DNA of 64,000 nucleotides, from the NCBI RefSeq assembly GCF_900230185.1, contig NZ_OCSR01000001.1, positions 4,836,001 through 4,900,000 on the forward strand, written 5' to 3'. The notes under the pieces are model-generated. The model made no database searches, was not told where the DNA came from, and saw nothing but the letters and a program-made list of their open reading frames with translations. A program made the translations under genes and the position numbers. This document shows, in pieces, positions 26,327 through 35,351 of the stretch (within the stretch, counting starts at the first letter, position 1; each line of letters opens with the position of its first letter). Origin of the DNA: Burkholderia sp. OK233 (lineage in GTDB: Bacteria > Pseudomonadota > Gammaproteobacteria > Burkholderiales > Burkholderiaceae).

Positions 26327-27865
26327 ATGGCAGCCTTCGATCGCACTTTAAACCTAGCCACCGGCGTGATGGAACTGGGCCGGTTTCAGGTCGACCTCGG
26401 AACGCGGGAGCTGCGCCGAGACGGTGTCGCAATGCCCATTGGGTCCCGGGCCTTCGATATCCTGGCCGTGCTTGTTTCGGCTGGCGGCCGTCTTGTCACC
26501 AAAGACGAGTTGATGAGCGTGGTGTGGCCGCAAACGATCGTCGAAGAAAACAACATTCAGGTCCAACTGTCGGCCTTGCGCAAAATTCTCGGTCCCGACC
26601 GGAATCTTGTCCTCACAGTGCCAGGGCGCGGGTATCAGCTTTGCGTGCGAAAACCAGACGTGGCCCCCACTTCCTGGCTGGGCGGGTCGATGCGAGACGC
26701 GCACCGGCTGCCACCGCCGCTGAACATCGCGTTGGTCGGGCGGGAGAGGGCGGTTCAGCGGATCCTCGCGATGCTCGAAAGTTCGCGCCTGGTAACGCTC
26801 GTGGGCATCGGGGGGGTCGGCAAGACGCGGCTCGCGCTCGAGGTCGCTCGTCGAACTGAGCAAGACTCGGCCGAACCCTCGTACTTCGTCGACCTATCGG
26901 GCCTGACGACCCGGGACGGAATGCTCGAAGCCATTATGACAGGCTGCGGTCGGCCGACTGGAGACGCTGGAGTCCCTGCCGAAGGCGTCGCGCGCGCGCT
27001 TTCGAACCTGCGCGGGCTGCTACTTGTCGATAATGCTGAACATCTTATCGCGCACGTTGCGGAGATAGTCGATGCCTTGCTCGCTGCAAATAACCACGTG
27101 CGCGTCGTCGTGACCAGCAGGGAACGGTTGCGCATATCACCCGAGCATACATTCAAAGTCGATCCGCTCGAAACGCCACCGGCGAGTGCCGCGCAAGACG
27201 ATATCCTTGCGCATTCCGCGGTCAGGCTGTTCCTGCAGCGTGCAAACGCCATGCAGGTGACCGTGGACGCCGACGGCCGGCAGCTTCAGCTTGTCGGCGA
27301 GATTTGCCGACGGCTGGATGGCATACCGCTCGCGATTGAACTGGCGGCTGCCCGCGTCGCTGACCTCGGTCTCGACGGCGCACGGCGTTGCCTGGATGAC
27401 CGCATGGCGTTTCTCACCGGCGGATATCGTACTGCCCGGCTGCGCCACCAGAGCCTGCGTGCGACCTTTGACTGGAGCTATGCGTTGCTCGGCCAAAGCG
27501 AGCGGACTCTGTTCAGGCGCATTGCGCTATTCGATCGTCTCTTTACGCTAGACGCGCTCGGCGCCGTTGCATTTGACGCGACGCTTACCCTGGGAAGTGC
27601 GATCGCGGGAATCGACGCGCTCGTCGCGAACTCTCTTCTGAATGTCCAGATTGAGGGGCCGCGCGTTCTGTACTGGCTGTACGAATCCACACGCGCGTAT
27701 GCGCTGCAGAAGCTTTGCGACGAAGGAGAAGTGGAGGCGATCACCATGCGATATGACCGCAACATTATTCACCTGCCATCACAATGTGGTGAAGATCAGC
27801 TTAAACCCGAATCTGGCAACGTGCGTCGGCCGTCGCCTGCTGCGGTCCATGACACGTTGAACTAG
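26327..27865 (+). CDS. winged-helix/ATPase regulator, C-terminally truncated
   Basis: The 512-residue protein is a paralog of the 1,008-residue regulator at 16599. It has an OmpR-type winged helix (GRFQVDLGTRELRRDG ... VQLSALRKILGPDRNLVLTVPGRGYQL) and an ATPase with Walker A GIGGVGKTRLALEVA and Walker B-like LLLVDNAEHLI. It ends soon after ESTRAYALQKLCDEGEVEAIT, at the place where the long paralog enters its TPR-like half. The last 35 or so residues do not resemble the paralog, and an IS remnant begins right after the stop. It is therefore probably a truncated gene, possibly still making a DNA-binding protein. Start codons at 26327 and 26369 are both possible. Confidence 0.7.
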   Translation: MAAFDRTLNLATGVMELGRFQVDLGTRELRRDGVAMPIGSRAFDILAVLVSAGGRLVTKDELMSVVWPQTIVEENNIQVQLSALRKILGPDRNLVLTVPGRGYQLCVRKPDVAPTSWLGGSMRDAHRLPPPLNIALVGRERAVQRILAMLESSRLVTLVGIGGVGKTRLALEVARRTEQDSAEPSYFVDLSGLTTRDGMLEAIMTGCGRPTGDAGVPAEGVARALSNLRGLLLVDNAEHLIAHVAEIVDALLAANNHVRVVVTSRERLRISPEHTFKVDPLETPPASAAQDDILAHSAVRLFLQRANAMQVTVDADGRQLQLVGEICRRLDGIPLAIELAAARVADLGLDGARRCLDDRMAFLTGGYRTARLRHQSLRATFDWSYALLGQSERTLFRRIALFDRLFTLDALGAVAFDATLTLGSAIAGIDALVANSLLNVQIEGPRVLYWLYESTRAYALQKLCDEGEVEAITMRYDRNIIHLPSQCGEDQLKPESGNVRRPSPAAVHDTLN

Positions 27866-28215
27866 GCATCTGCGCAAAATGGCGATTTTTCCCTGAGGTG
27901 ATATGTGTGGGTCGAGCTGCTCGGTTGCCCACGCCGCGCCGAGACGAGCCCGGCCGGACCACTGGCCTGATAGCGATGCACCAGCCGGTTGACCTGGCGC
28001 CGGCTGAGTCCGAGCCGCTCGGCCGCCCGCCAGGGCTTCAGCCGCTCCTCAATGACCGCCTGGATAACCTTCAGCCGATCCAGCTCGCGCATGCTCATGG
28101 TGATCATCCCGCTATGGTCCATGATCGACTCCAGCCATCGTCATGGAGCTTCAGCATGAGCCCGAAGAGGCCCGACTGCGACATTTCTATTTAGCTCAAA
28201 AACGACATTACTACT
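27866..28215 (-). mobile_element. ISNCY-like insertion sequence remnant
   Basis: The minus strand encodes, from 28122, MITMSMRELDRLKVIQAVIEERLKPWRAAERLGLSRRQVNRLVHRYQASGPAGLVSARRG. This is the N-terminal helix-turn-helix of ISNCY-family transposases. It ends after about 70 residues in unrelated sequence, so the catalytic part is lost. A terminal motif with gacatt repeats lies at about 28175-28215, next to the transposase start. The other boundary near 27866-27900 is a guess. The remnant lies right after the truncated regulator. Confidence 0.65.
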
Positions 28216-28333
28216 TGGGGCCTACAGCCAGTAAACCAAGGCGGGTAGGGCGCCAGGTCTTGGGGCAACGAGGCACGGGTGCTTTATTTCTTTCGCGCCC
28301 GCGAAATCGCAGCCCTCTTGCACATGAGAGCTT

Positions 28334-29398
28334 TCAGTCGGACGGCGGCAGATAGGCACTGCGTCTGACATTCGCCGGACAGAAGATCCGGAACTCCACA
28401 GGTCCTGGCGGGGGCGCGTCCTCGACCACCCCGCACGCATGCAACATGTGCTGCAGCGCGGATATAACCTGCCCATCCGGGTCCTGGTCGATGGCGACAT
28501 CCATCGTTTGTTCTTCGATGTATTGGCGATGCAAGTCCAGCATTTCATGGCTCACCCATACGACCTGCCCGGTCGCACCGAACTTGCGCAACGCGGCTTC
28601 GATACCGGGTGAGCCGTATCCGCTGTTGTAGATGCCGACCAGGTCGTCTTGCTTCAGTGCGTTGACGACAGCGCGATAACACCTGTCGGGGTCATCCTGG
28701 GTTTCCACCTCCGCACCATCGCAGACGAGTTCCGGAAAGGATTCAGCAAGCTGTGCCCGGCAACCGCCAATCCGGTCGATATGCGCGCGATAGTCCTTCC
28801 GGCTGCACAGCAACAGCACGCGCCCGGATCGCCTGGCGAGGCGTCCGACGAAGTAGCCGGCCGTACGCCCGGCACACAGGTTGTCGATGCCCGCGTAATG
28901 GAGGCGCGGTACGTCCGCGACGTCAGTAACCATCGTCACGACCGGCTCGCCGCGTTCGATTACCGTTCGTAATGCATCGCGGATGCGCGGGGTATCGTGA
29001 GTCGTCACGATCAGCCCCGAGCGCTTATAGCGCGGATGAAGAATCGCTTCGGTAATCGCATGGTCGTCTCCCGCAAGAATCGATCTATGCATGACAATCC
29101 GCTTATCGAGCATTTGCATCGAGCGTTGCAGGGCGAGATTCAGGCGGCCGAAAAAGGGCGTGCTGTTTTGCGGAAGCAACACCTCCATATGCATTAGCCC
29201 GTGATGCGTATCGGGCAGCACGCGCGGCACGGCCAGTTGCCGGGCCGCCGCCACGACGCGCGCGCGGGTTGCCGCCGATACGCTGCCGCGTTCATTGAGT
29301 ACCCGGTCGACGGTGGCCGGACTTACGCCCGCCGCCTCCGCGATTTCGATAAAGCGCGCCGTGCGCTTGCGCCGTGGCGGTATCGCGGCGTCGGTCAT
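28334..29398 (-). CDS. LacI family transcriptional regulator
   Basis: The 354-residue repressor has an N-terminal LacI helix-turn-helix (RFIEIAEAAGVSPATVDRVLNERGSVSAATRARVVAAARQL). A periplasmic-binding-protein-like sugar domain follows, with SGLIVTTHDTPRIRDAL, YAGIDNLCAGRTAGYFVGRL, VGIYNSGYGSPGIEAALRKFG and MDVAIDQDPDGQVISALQHM. The VDRVLN variant is common in regulators of inositol-type sugars. The ATG at 29398 has ggagataacgac upstream. It is divergent from the mocDEF-like genes and is the likely sensor for the imported substrate. Confidence 0.87.
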   Translation of the reverse strand: MTDAAIPPRRKRTARFIEIAEAAGVSPATVDRVLNERGSVSAATRARVVAAARQLAVPRVLPDTHHGLMHMEVLLPQNSTPFFGRLNLALQRSMQMLDKRIVMHRSILAGDDHAITEAILHPRYKRSGLIVTTHDTPRIRDALRTVIERGEPVVTMVTDVADVPRLHYAGIDNLCAGRTAGYFVGRLARRSGRVLLLCSRKDYRAHIDRIGGCRAQLAESFPELVCDGAEVETQDDPDRCYRAVVNALKQDDLVGIYNSGYGSPGIEAALRKFGATGQVVWVSHEMLDLHRQYIEEQTMDVAIDQDPDGQVISALQHMLHACGVVEDAPPPGPVEFRIFCPANVRRSAYLPPSD

Positions 29399-29489
29399 GT
29401 CGTTATCTCCATTCCATGTGTACTCGTTTTGTCTGGACTCACGCGAATGGCGCGGTGCAGCATTATTTCCTGCTTTTTTAACGCTAGAT

Positions 29490-29511
29490 GATTGACGAAA
29501 AAACGTCAATC
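29490..29511 (+). promoter_or_regulatory. inverted repeat, probable LacI operator for the moc/iol operon
   Basis: A perfect 8-bp inverted repeat (GATTGACG and CGTCAATC) is separated by six A residues. It sits seven bases upstream of the predicted -35 box of the mocD-like gene and about 90 bp from the LacI start. The symmetry fits a dimeric repressor. No binding data exist. Confidence 0.5.
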
Positions 29512-29517
29512 TTTTCG

Positions 29518-29546
29518 TTGAGAGCAGTACAGCTGTCTCTTATCTT
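29518..29546 (+). promoter_or_regulatory. sigma-70-type promoter for the mocDEF-like operon
   Basis: TTGAGA at 29518-29523 and TATCTT at 29541-29546 are spaced by exactly 17 bases, which fits a housekeeping promoter. The spacer contains ACAGCTGT, an 8-bp palindrome that could also be a regulator site. The start codon lies 74 bases beyond the -10 box. Confidence 0.5.
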
Positions 29547-29620
29547 GCATACATCGCCTCCCCAATCATGTCCTTCAGGACAGCCGGGAGAAGCGGATCT
29601 GAACAAGAAAGGAGACGCAG

Positions 29621-30685
29621 GTGTCGAACTCACCTCTGAACATGCCCTGCACGGGCAGCCTTGCAAACGCCGGTCTCAGCGGGCGTGATGCCTTGGCCGG
29701 ACATACCGAAGAGAACTGGTATCGCCCCGACATCCCACGCCAGACACTCAAGCAACTGATGAAACGCAGCGACGCTGAAGGTCTGAAGAACTTCGGCCTG
29801 TGGATCGCGTTGCTGCTCGCGTCGGGGGCCGTGGCGTTCTACGCGTGGGGAACGTGGTGGGCAGTTCCGGCGTTTTTCGTCTACGGCACGATCTACTGTT
29901 CCAGCGACGCTCGCTGGCATGAACTTGCGCACGGAACGCCGTTCAAGACGCCATGGCTGAACCAGGCCTTCTATCAGCTTTGCTCGTTCATGACGATCCG
30001 CGAAGCAACGCTCTGGCGCTGGAGTCACGCGCGGCACCACACGCACACGATCATGGTCGGCCGCGACCCCGAGATTCAGGTTTGCCGCCCGCCGCAACTC
30101 GTCACCATCCTGCTGGATTTCTTCTATCTGATTGGCGGCACAAGCGAGATCGTCAAGACCGTGCGCCATGCATGTGGGTCGATCAGCCCGGAAGTCGCTG
30201 ACTTTGTACCGGCGATGGAGCGCCGGAAAATGATCTGGATCAGCCGCTTCTACGTCGTCGTCATGGCAGCGGTGATCGGCTGGTGCTTCGCCATTCAAAG
30301 CGTTCTGCCGCTGATGTTCGTGTGGGCTCCGCGTTTTTATTGCGGCTGGTTTCACCAGACGCTTGGCCTCACGCAACACGCCGGTATGGCCATGAACGTT
30401 GCTGACCACCGGCTCAACACGCGCACCGTCTACATCAACCCGGTGTTCGCGTTCCTCTACATGAACATGCAGTACCACATTGAACATCACGTGCTGCCGA
30501 TGGTGCCGTACCACGCGCTGCCGAAGCTGCACGAAGCGATCAAGGCGGAGACGCCGCCTGCGTATCCGAGCCTTTGGTCGGTCTACAGGGAGATGGTTCC
30601 GACCTTGATCCGTCAGACACGCGATCGCTCTCACTTTATCCGTCGCCACGTCCCGCATCGTGAGTCGATGCGCTCGGCAACCTGA
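29621..30685 (+). CDS. mocD: fatty acid desaturase-like oxygenase, MocD-like
   Basis: The 354-residue membrane diiron enzyme has the desaturase/hydroxylase histidine boxes HELAH (100-104), HARHHTH (136-142) and HIEHH (286-290), plus four or so hydrophobic stretches. It is followed by a Rieske ferredoxin and a ferredoxin reductase, the order of mocDEF of rhizobial rhizopine catabolism. There, MocDEF is linked to removing the O-methyl group of 3-O-methyl-scyllo-inosamine. The neighbouring genes are for inositol use, which supports a role in opening an ether or similar group on an inositol. The GTG start has aaaggagacgcag upstream. The exact substrate is inferred, not shown. Confidence 0.8.
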   Translation: MSNSPLNMPCTGSLANAGLSGRDALAGHTEENWYRPDIPRQTLKQLMKRSDAEGLKNFGLWIALLLASGAVAFYAWGTWWAVPAFFVYGTIYCSSDARWHELAHGTPFKTPWLNQAFYQLCSFMTIREATLWRWSHARHHTHTIMVGRDPEIQVCRPPQLVTILLDFFYLIGGTSEIVKTVRHACGSISPEVADFVPAMERRKMIWISRFYVVVMAAVIGWCFAIQSVLPLMFVWAPRFYCGWFHQTLGLTQHAGMAMNVADHRLNTRTVYINPVFAFLYMNMQYHIEHHVLPMVPYHALPKLHEAIKAETPPAYPSLWSVYREMVPTLIRQTRDRSHFIRRHVPHRESMRSAT

Positions 30686-30714
30686 GAAAACGTCCAGAAC
30701 TGGGAGTATCTGAA

Positions 30715-31044
30715 ATGTTGGATCAACGTGAGTGGGTCGTCGCGTGTCAGACCGGCGACATCGATGAAGAAGACGTCATGCGTTTCGATCACGGTGATGC
30801 AACCTTCGCCGTCTATCGCATCGACGGCAGCTTCTATGCCTCCGACGGCTGGTGTACGCACGAGAAAGCCCATCTTGCCGACGGCTTTGTATTGGGCAAC
30901 GCGATCGAATGTCCGCGGCATCAGGGGCGTTTCGATATTGCAACCGGCAAGCCGCTTTGCGCGCCGGTCTGTCAACAGTTGAAAACGCATCCGGTACGCA
31001 TCGAAGGCGAGGCGGTCGTGATCGGCGTGCCGACGACGGAGTGA
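30715..31044 (+). CDS. mocE: Rieske-type [2Fe-2S] ferredoxin, MocE-like
   Basis: The 109-residue electron-transfer protein has both Rieske cluster motifs: Cys47-x-His49 (WCTHEKAHLADG) and Cys66-x2-His69 (ECPRHQGRFD). It is of the single-domain bacterial ferredoxin type. It would pass electrons from the next gene's reductase to the desaturase-like oxygenase encoded just before it. The start ATG at 30715 has gggagtatctgaa upstream. The stop is two bases before the reductase ATG. Confidence 0.85.
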   Translation: MLDQREWVVACQTGDIDEEDVMRFDHGDATFAVYRIDGSFYASDGWCTHEKAHLADGFVLGNAIECPRHQGRFDIATGKPLCAPVCQQLKTHPVRIEGEAVVIGVPTTE

Positions 31045-31046
31045 TC

Positions 31047-32285
31047 ATGGCAAGCGACGCACACATGGTCATCGTTGGCGCCGGTCTGGCGGGTGCCCGC
31101 GCCAGCGCCGAACTGCGCGAAGCGGGCTTCGATGGCGAGATCACGCTTATCGCCAACGAACCGCACCCGCCCTATGACCGGCCGCCGCTCTCGAAGGCGG
31201 TGCTGCTCAAGGAAAAAACGCTGGGAGATTGTGCGCTCTTCGGCGAAACCTTTTTTGCCGATCATGCGATCGATCTGAAGCTTGCAGTCAGTGTGGTTGA
31301 AATCGATCGTGCCTGCCGCACAGTTCTGCTCGATAACGGCGAACGCATCGGATACAGCCGGCTGCTGCTCGCGACCGGCGCGTCGCCCAGAACGTTGAGC
31401 GTGCCGGGTTCGGACTTGCCTGGCGTGGTCACGCTGCGCACCGTTGACGATGCCCGCGATCTCGCGACGCGGCTCCATCACGGACAACGCGTCGCGATCG
31501 TTGGCGGCGGTTTCATCGGACTCGAAGTCGCGGCGAGCGCTGTCGCAGCAGGATGCAGCGTCACGGTCATCGAAGCCGGCGAGCGTTTGCTGATGCGCGC
31601 GGTGCCGCAGGAAATCGCTGCGCGCATCGAAGCGCGGCACCGTAAGGCCGGTGTGCAGTTCCGCTTTGGCGCGCAGCTGGTCGCTATCGCGGGTGCCAGT
31701 GCAGCCGAAGAGGTCCGTCTCGCCGACGGCGAAGTCATCCACTGCGACACGGTAGTGGTCGGCATCGGCGCTGTGCCACGTACGACACTAGCGCAGGCTG
31801 CGGGACTCGAAGTCGCGGAGGGCATCGTGGTCGACGACCATCTGTGCACGAGCGATCCTGACATCTTCGCTGCGGGCGATGTCTGCGCGTTCCCGCATCC
31901 GTTGTACGGCCGCCGTGTGCGCCTCGAATGCTGGAAGAACGCTGACGATCAGGGGCGCCACGCCGCGCGCAACATGCTCGGCGAAGAGCTTCGTTATCGC
32001 GAAGTGCCGTGGTTCTGGTCCGATCAGTATGAACTGTCGATTCAGATAGCAGGGCTTCCTGCATTCGCCAGCCAGGTCGTGGTGCGCGAGACGTCCGATG
32101 CGTTGCTGCTGTTCCATCTGTCCACGGACGGATTGCTGATCGCGGCGAGTGGTGTCGGCCGCGCAGTGGGCCGCGATATCCGGATTGTCCAGATGCTGAT
32201 TGGCCGCAACGCCCGTGTCTCCGCCGAGGAGCTTGCGGATCCGTCGGTGAAGCTCAAGTCGCTGCTGGTTGCCGAGACGGCTTGA
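31047..32285 (+). CDS. mocF: FAD-dependent ferredoxin reductase, MocF-like
   Basis: The 412-residue NAD(P)H:ferredoxin reductase has an FAD motif VIVGAGLAGARASAELREAG and an NAD motif RVAIVGGGFIGLEVAASAVAAG. It also has the second FAD motif IFAAGDVCAFPHPLYG and the conserved RLECWKNADDQGRHAARNML block. It is the reductase of a three-component oxygenase with the ferredoxin and desaturase-like genes before it. The frame is open upstream to 30852 over the ferredoxin gene, but the ATG at 31047 begins exactly at the FAD motif. Confidence 0.87.
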   Translation: MASDAHMVIVGAGLAGARASAELREAGFDGEITLIANEPHPPYDRPPLSKAVLLKEKTLGDCALFGETFFADHAIDLKLAVSVVEIDRACRTVLLDNGERIGYSRLLLATGASPRTLSVPGSDLPGVVTLRTVDDARDLATRLHHGQRVAIVGGGFIGLEVAASAVAAGCSVTVIEAGERLLMRAVPQEIAARIEARHRKAGVQFRFGAQLVAIAGASAAEEVRLADGEVIHCDTVVVGIGAVPRTTLAQAAGLEVAEGIVVDDHLCTSDPDIFAAGDVCAFPHPLYGRRVRLECWKNADDQGRHAARNMLGEELRYREVPWFWSDQYELSIQIAGLPAFASQVVVRETSDALLLFHLSTDGLLIAASGVGRAVGRDIRIVQMLIGRNARVSAEELADPSVKLKSLLVAETA

Positions 32286-32316
32286 GCGCGGTCCAACGCC
32301 CCATCACACATAAACC

Positions 32317-33327
32317 ATGAACCCCACTCTTCACATCGGCGTAAATATCGACGGCGTGCTGCATCGCGACGACATGCCGCCGGTCGACGCCGACACGCAA
32401 TTCCAGATGATCGCCGACGCGGGCGTGTTCGACTATGTCGAGATGAATCCGCCAGCGGGCGTTGCACTCGCGCGTTACGTCGAGTTGAGCGAGCGCTACG
32501 CATTGCCGGTTCGCGTGATCGGTGGCATCTTCTGTGCGGGCCGCGACGAAGCGCATCTGCGGCACCTGATCGAGTGGGCGCCGCGCTTCGGCTCGAAAGT
32601 ACTGAATTGCCAACTCTACGCGAATCATGCCGACGGACATCGCCTCACTGATATCGAGGTCGCGCAGTTCTACGCACAGGCCTGCGAATGGGCTGCCCCG
32701 GCCGAATGCATCCCGAGCCTCGAAGTGCACGTGGACATGTGGAGCGAGGAGTTCAGCCGCGTTGCACGAGTCGGCGAACTACTGGCGCACGACGGCATTG
32801 CACTGCGCCTCACGCTCGATCATTCGCATCTGATCTTCAAGATCGGCAATGACGAAGAACTCGATGTATCGAAGATCCGTGCGTTGGTCGAGGCCGGCGA
32901 GATCGTGCTCGATCCCGATGCACCTGACGCGATCTTCAAACAGTGGATCGCGCGCGGCTGGGTTCATCACGCCCACGCGCGCAGTGTCATACCGAACAAT
33001 CCGCGCAATTCCCGCATGTGTCGCCCCGACGACAGACCCGGTCGCGGCATTCAATACCCGTTCGTGCGCCCCGCTATGGATCAATGGGACGGCAACTGGG
33101 ATGAGGCAGCACTCCTTCCGTGGAAGAACGCCGTGCGGCACCTGCTCGACGCGCACGCACACAGCAGCGATTCCACTCCGCAGCACATCAGCTGCGAGTT
33201 CATTCCGTTTGCCGACTACGGCGGCGGTGCCAGGTATTCGATCTTCGAGAACAACGTGGCTTGCGCGACATGGCTGCGCAACACATGGCTGGAGCAAACC
33301 GCCGGACAAGACGCTGTAACGGCATGA
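32317..33327 (+). CDS. TIM-barrel xylose isomerase-like protein of unknown function
   Basis: The 336-residue protein looks like an AP-endonuclease-2/xylose-isomerase-type barrel: FDYVEMNPPAGVALARYVEL, VIGGIFCAGRDEAHLRHLIEWA, CIPSLEVHVDMWSEEFSRV, LRLTLDHSHLIFKIGND and the conserved late His/Glu (WVHHAHARS, ISCEFIPF). It lies between the oxygenase genes and a second barrel gene, so a role in handling the oxidised or amino-substituted inositol is likely. I could not assign it to a named family. No strong ribosome site precedes the ATG at 32317. Confidence 0.7.
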   Translation: MNPTLHIGVNIDGVLHRDDMPPVDADTQFQMIADAGVFDYVEMNPPAGVALARYVELSERYALPVRVIGGIFCAGRDEAHLRHLIEWAPRFGSKVLNCQLYANHADGHRLTDIEVAQFYAQACEWAAPAECIPSLEVHVDMWSEEFSRVARVGELLAHDGIALRLTLDHSHLIFKIGNDEELDVSKIRALVEAGEIVLDPDAPDAIFKQWIARGWVHHAHARSVIPNNPRNSRMCRPDDRPGRGIQYPFVRPAMDQWDGNWDEAALLPWKNAVRHLLDAHAHSSDSTPQHISCEFIPFADYGGGARYSIFENNVACATWLRNTWLEQTAGQDAVTA

Positions 33328-33370
33328 ATCTGAGAGACAACACATTCGTTCGCTATAACAGGAGACAAGA

Positions 33371-34234
33371 ATGACACTAATGAGTGGTGACGTACTGCAA
33401 TTTTCCCTGAATCGTATGAGCGCACCGCGGCTGGCGTTCGCCGAATACGTCGCGCTTTGCCAGCGCCTCGCCGTCGATGCGATCGAGATCCGCAACGACC
33501 TCGAAGGCGTCGAGATCAACGACGGCACGCCCGCCGCCGATATCAAAGCGCTTAGCGCCGCGGCAGGGCTAACGATCCTGTCAATCAATGCGCTGCAGCG
33601 CTTCGAACGTTTCGATGCGACCCGCGCGAAAGAAGCACTGGCACTTTCGCGCTATGCGGCCGACTGCGGTGCACGCGCGATTGTCCTGTGCCCGACCAAC
33701 AGTCGCCAGGATCAGCGCACGGCAAGCGAGCGTCACGCCGATCTCGTCAACGCACTCAAGCAACTGAAGCCCATCCTCGACGATCACGGCCTGCATGGTC
33801 TGATCGAGCCGCTCGGTTTTGAGGAATGCGCGCTGCGCCGCAAATCCGATGCAGTCAAGGCGATGTACGACGCGGCAGGCGAGCGCCATTTCCGGCTTGT
33901 GCATGACACGTTCCATCACCACCTGGCGGGCGAGGACATTTTCTTTCCGAACCTCACTGGCCTCATCCACGTTTCGGGCGTGGAGGACGACGGCCTGCCA
34001 GTCGGCCAGATGCGCGACGCGCATCGTGTGCTGGTCGGCGCGGCCGATCGGCTCGGCAACATCCGCCAGCTAACCACGCTGTTCGCACGAGGCTATTGCG
34101 GTCGCGTGTCGTTCGAGCCGTTTGCGGAAGAAATTGCCCGCGCTGATGACATTGAAAGCCGTCTGCGCGACAGCATCGGTTATATCCGCGCGAGCGTCGA
34201 ATCGGCTTCGGCCCAGATACGCAAAGCGGCGTAG
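33371..34234 (+). CDS. TIM-barrel isomerase, IolI/MocC-like
   Basis: The 287-residue protein aligns by eye with 2-keto-myo-inositol isomerase IolI and with the rhizopine protein MocC. Its putative metal ligands are Glu146 (LIEPLG), Asp179 (LVHDTFHHH), His200 (LIHVSG) and Glu249 (SFEPF), close to the spacing of IolI. The segment ILSINALQRFERFD is also shared. It probably interconverts keto-inositols, linking non-standard inositols to the iol pathway. The ATG at 33371 follows caggagacaaga. It sits just before the ABC importer genes. Confidence 0.78.
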   Translation: MTLMSGDVLQFSLNRMSAPRLAFAEYVALCQRLAVDAIEIRNDLEGVEINDGTPAADIKALSAAAGLTILSINALQRFERFDATRAKEALALSRYAADCGARAIVLCPTNSRQDQRTASERHADLVNALKQLKPILDDHGLHGLIEPLGFEECALRRKSDAVKAMYDAAGERHFRLVHDTFHHHLAGEDIFFPNLTGLIHVSGVEDDGLPVGQMRDAHRVLVGAADRLGNIRQLTTLFARGYCGRVSFEPFAEEIARADDIESRLRDSIGYIRASVESASAQIRKAA

Positions 34235-34354
34235 CAGAAGTTTTCAGCACACATACGTTGAAAGAGATGGAGAAGGTGAACACCGCATGAAATTTTACCG
34301 CGCGGACCTTGGCATCAGACCGATGCGCGCGGGTTCAATCAACAGATAGGAGAC

Positions 34355-35290
34355 ATGTCAATGAAATTCCTCACACGATCACTGTTTGCGTTGTCGTTCG
34401 CGGCGATGCTGCCGGTTTCCGCTATGGCGAGCACGACCATCGGCGTTTCGATGGCGCACTTCGACGACAACTTCCTGACTACGGTGCGCGACGCGATGGC
34501 GACCGAAGGCAAGGCCCACAAAGACGTCAATCTCGACTTCGAGGATGCGCAAGGCGACGTGGGGCGGCAGGTCAGCCAGGTCGAAAGCTTCGTGTCCCAG
34601 CACGTTGCCGCGATCATCGTGACGCCAGCCGACGCGTCGGCAACCAAACGCATGACCGACACCGCACGCAAGGCGGGCATCCCGATCGTCTACGTCAATC
34701 GCAAGCCGGATGAACCGATGGGCAACGGCGCCTACTTCATTGGCTCGGACAGTCTCGTGGCCGGGCATCTGCAGATGGACTACCTCGCGAAACAGCTCAA
34801 AGGGAAGGGCAATATCGCCATCATGCTCGGCGAACTGTCGACCGATGCAACGCGGGACAGGACGCGCGGCGTAAAGGATATTGTCGCGAAGAATCCCGGC
34901 ATCAAGATCACCGAGGAGCAAACCGCGAACTTCGACCGCAGCCAGGGCATCAACCTGATGAGTCAGTGGTTGAGCTCTGGCAAGAAGTTCGATGCGATCG
35001 CCGCGAATAACGACGAGATGGCGCTCGGCGCACTGATTGCGATGAAGCAGGCGGGCGTCTCGTCGAAGAGCGTGCTGGTCGGCGGCGTCGATGCGACCAA
35101 GGAAGCCCTGAACGCGATGGCCAAGGGCGATCTCGCCGTCACCGTGTTCCAGGACGGGCAGGGGCAGGGCAAGGGTGCTGTCGATACCGCGATCAAGCTC
35201 GCCAGTGGCGACAAGAACGTGCCTAAGGAGGCCTGGATCCCTTACCAGCTCGTCACACCGGACAACTACAAGAGCTTTCTGAATAAATAG
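34355..35290 (+). CDS. sugar ABC transporter periplasmic binding protein
   Basis: The 311-residue ribose/inositol-type binding protein has a signal peptide (FLTRSLFALSFAAMLPVSAMA) and two lobes: TTIGVSMAHFDDNFLTTVRDAM, QVESFVSQHVAAIIVTPAD, IPIVYVNRKPD, FDAIAANNDEMALGALIAMKQAG and VLVGGVDATKEALNAM. It belongs to Peripla_BP_4. With MocDEF-like genes upstream and iol genes downstream, it probably binds myo-inositol, an inosamine or a methylated inositol. A hairpin after its stop may favour its higher expression relative to the ATPase. Confidence 0.85.
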   Translation: MSMKFLTRSLFALSFAAMLPVSAMASTTIGVSMAHFDDNFLTTVRDAMATEGKAHKDVNLDFEDAQGDVGRQVSQVESFVSQHVAAIIVTPADASATKRMTDTARKAGIPIVYVNRKPDEPMGNGAYFIGSDSLVAGHLQMDYLAKQLKGKGNIAIMLGELSTDATRDRTRGVKDIVAKNPGIKITEEQTANFDRSQGINLMSQWLSSGKKFDAIAANNDEMALGALIAMKQAGVSSKSVLVGGVDATKEALNAMAKGDLAVTVFQDGQGQGKGAVDTAIKLASGDKNVPKEAWIPYQLVTPDNYKSFLNK

Positions 35291-35302
35291 TCCGCATGAC
35301 CT

Positions 35303-35326
35303 CGGGGCGGCGCCACGTTCGCCCCG
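35303..35326 (+). other. stem-loop between the binding protein and ATPase genes
   Basis: A 7-bp arm pair (CGGGGCG and CGCCCCG) flanks a 10-base loop in the short gap after the binding-protein gene. Such hairpins often stabilise the upstream message in ABC operons. No T-run follows, so it is not a full terminator. Confidence 0.45.
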
Positions 35327-35351
35327 CTTCATCCACGGAGGGAGTGCCACT

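Noticed and set aside
29630..30658. A 342-codon open frame on the minus strand
   Set aside because: It mirrors the mocD-like gene, whose histidine boxes are clear, and has no domain of its own.
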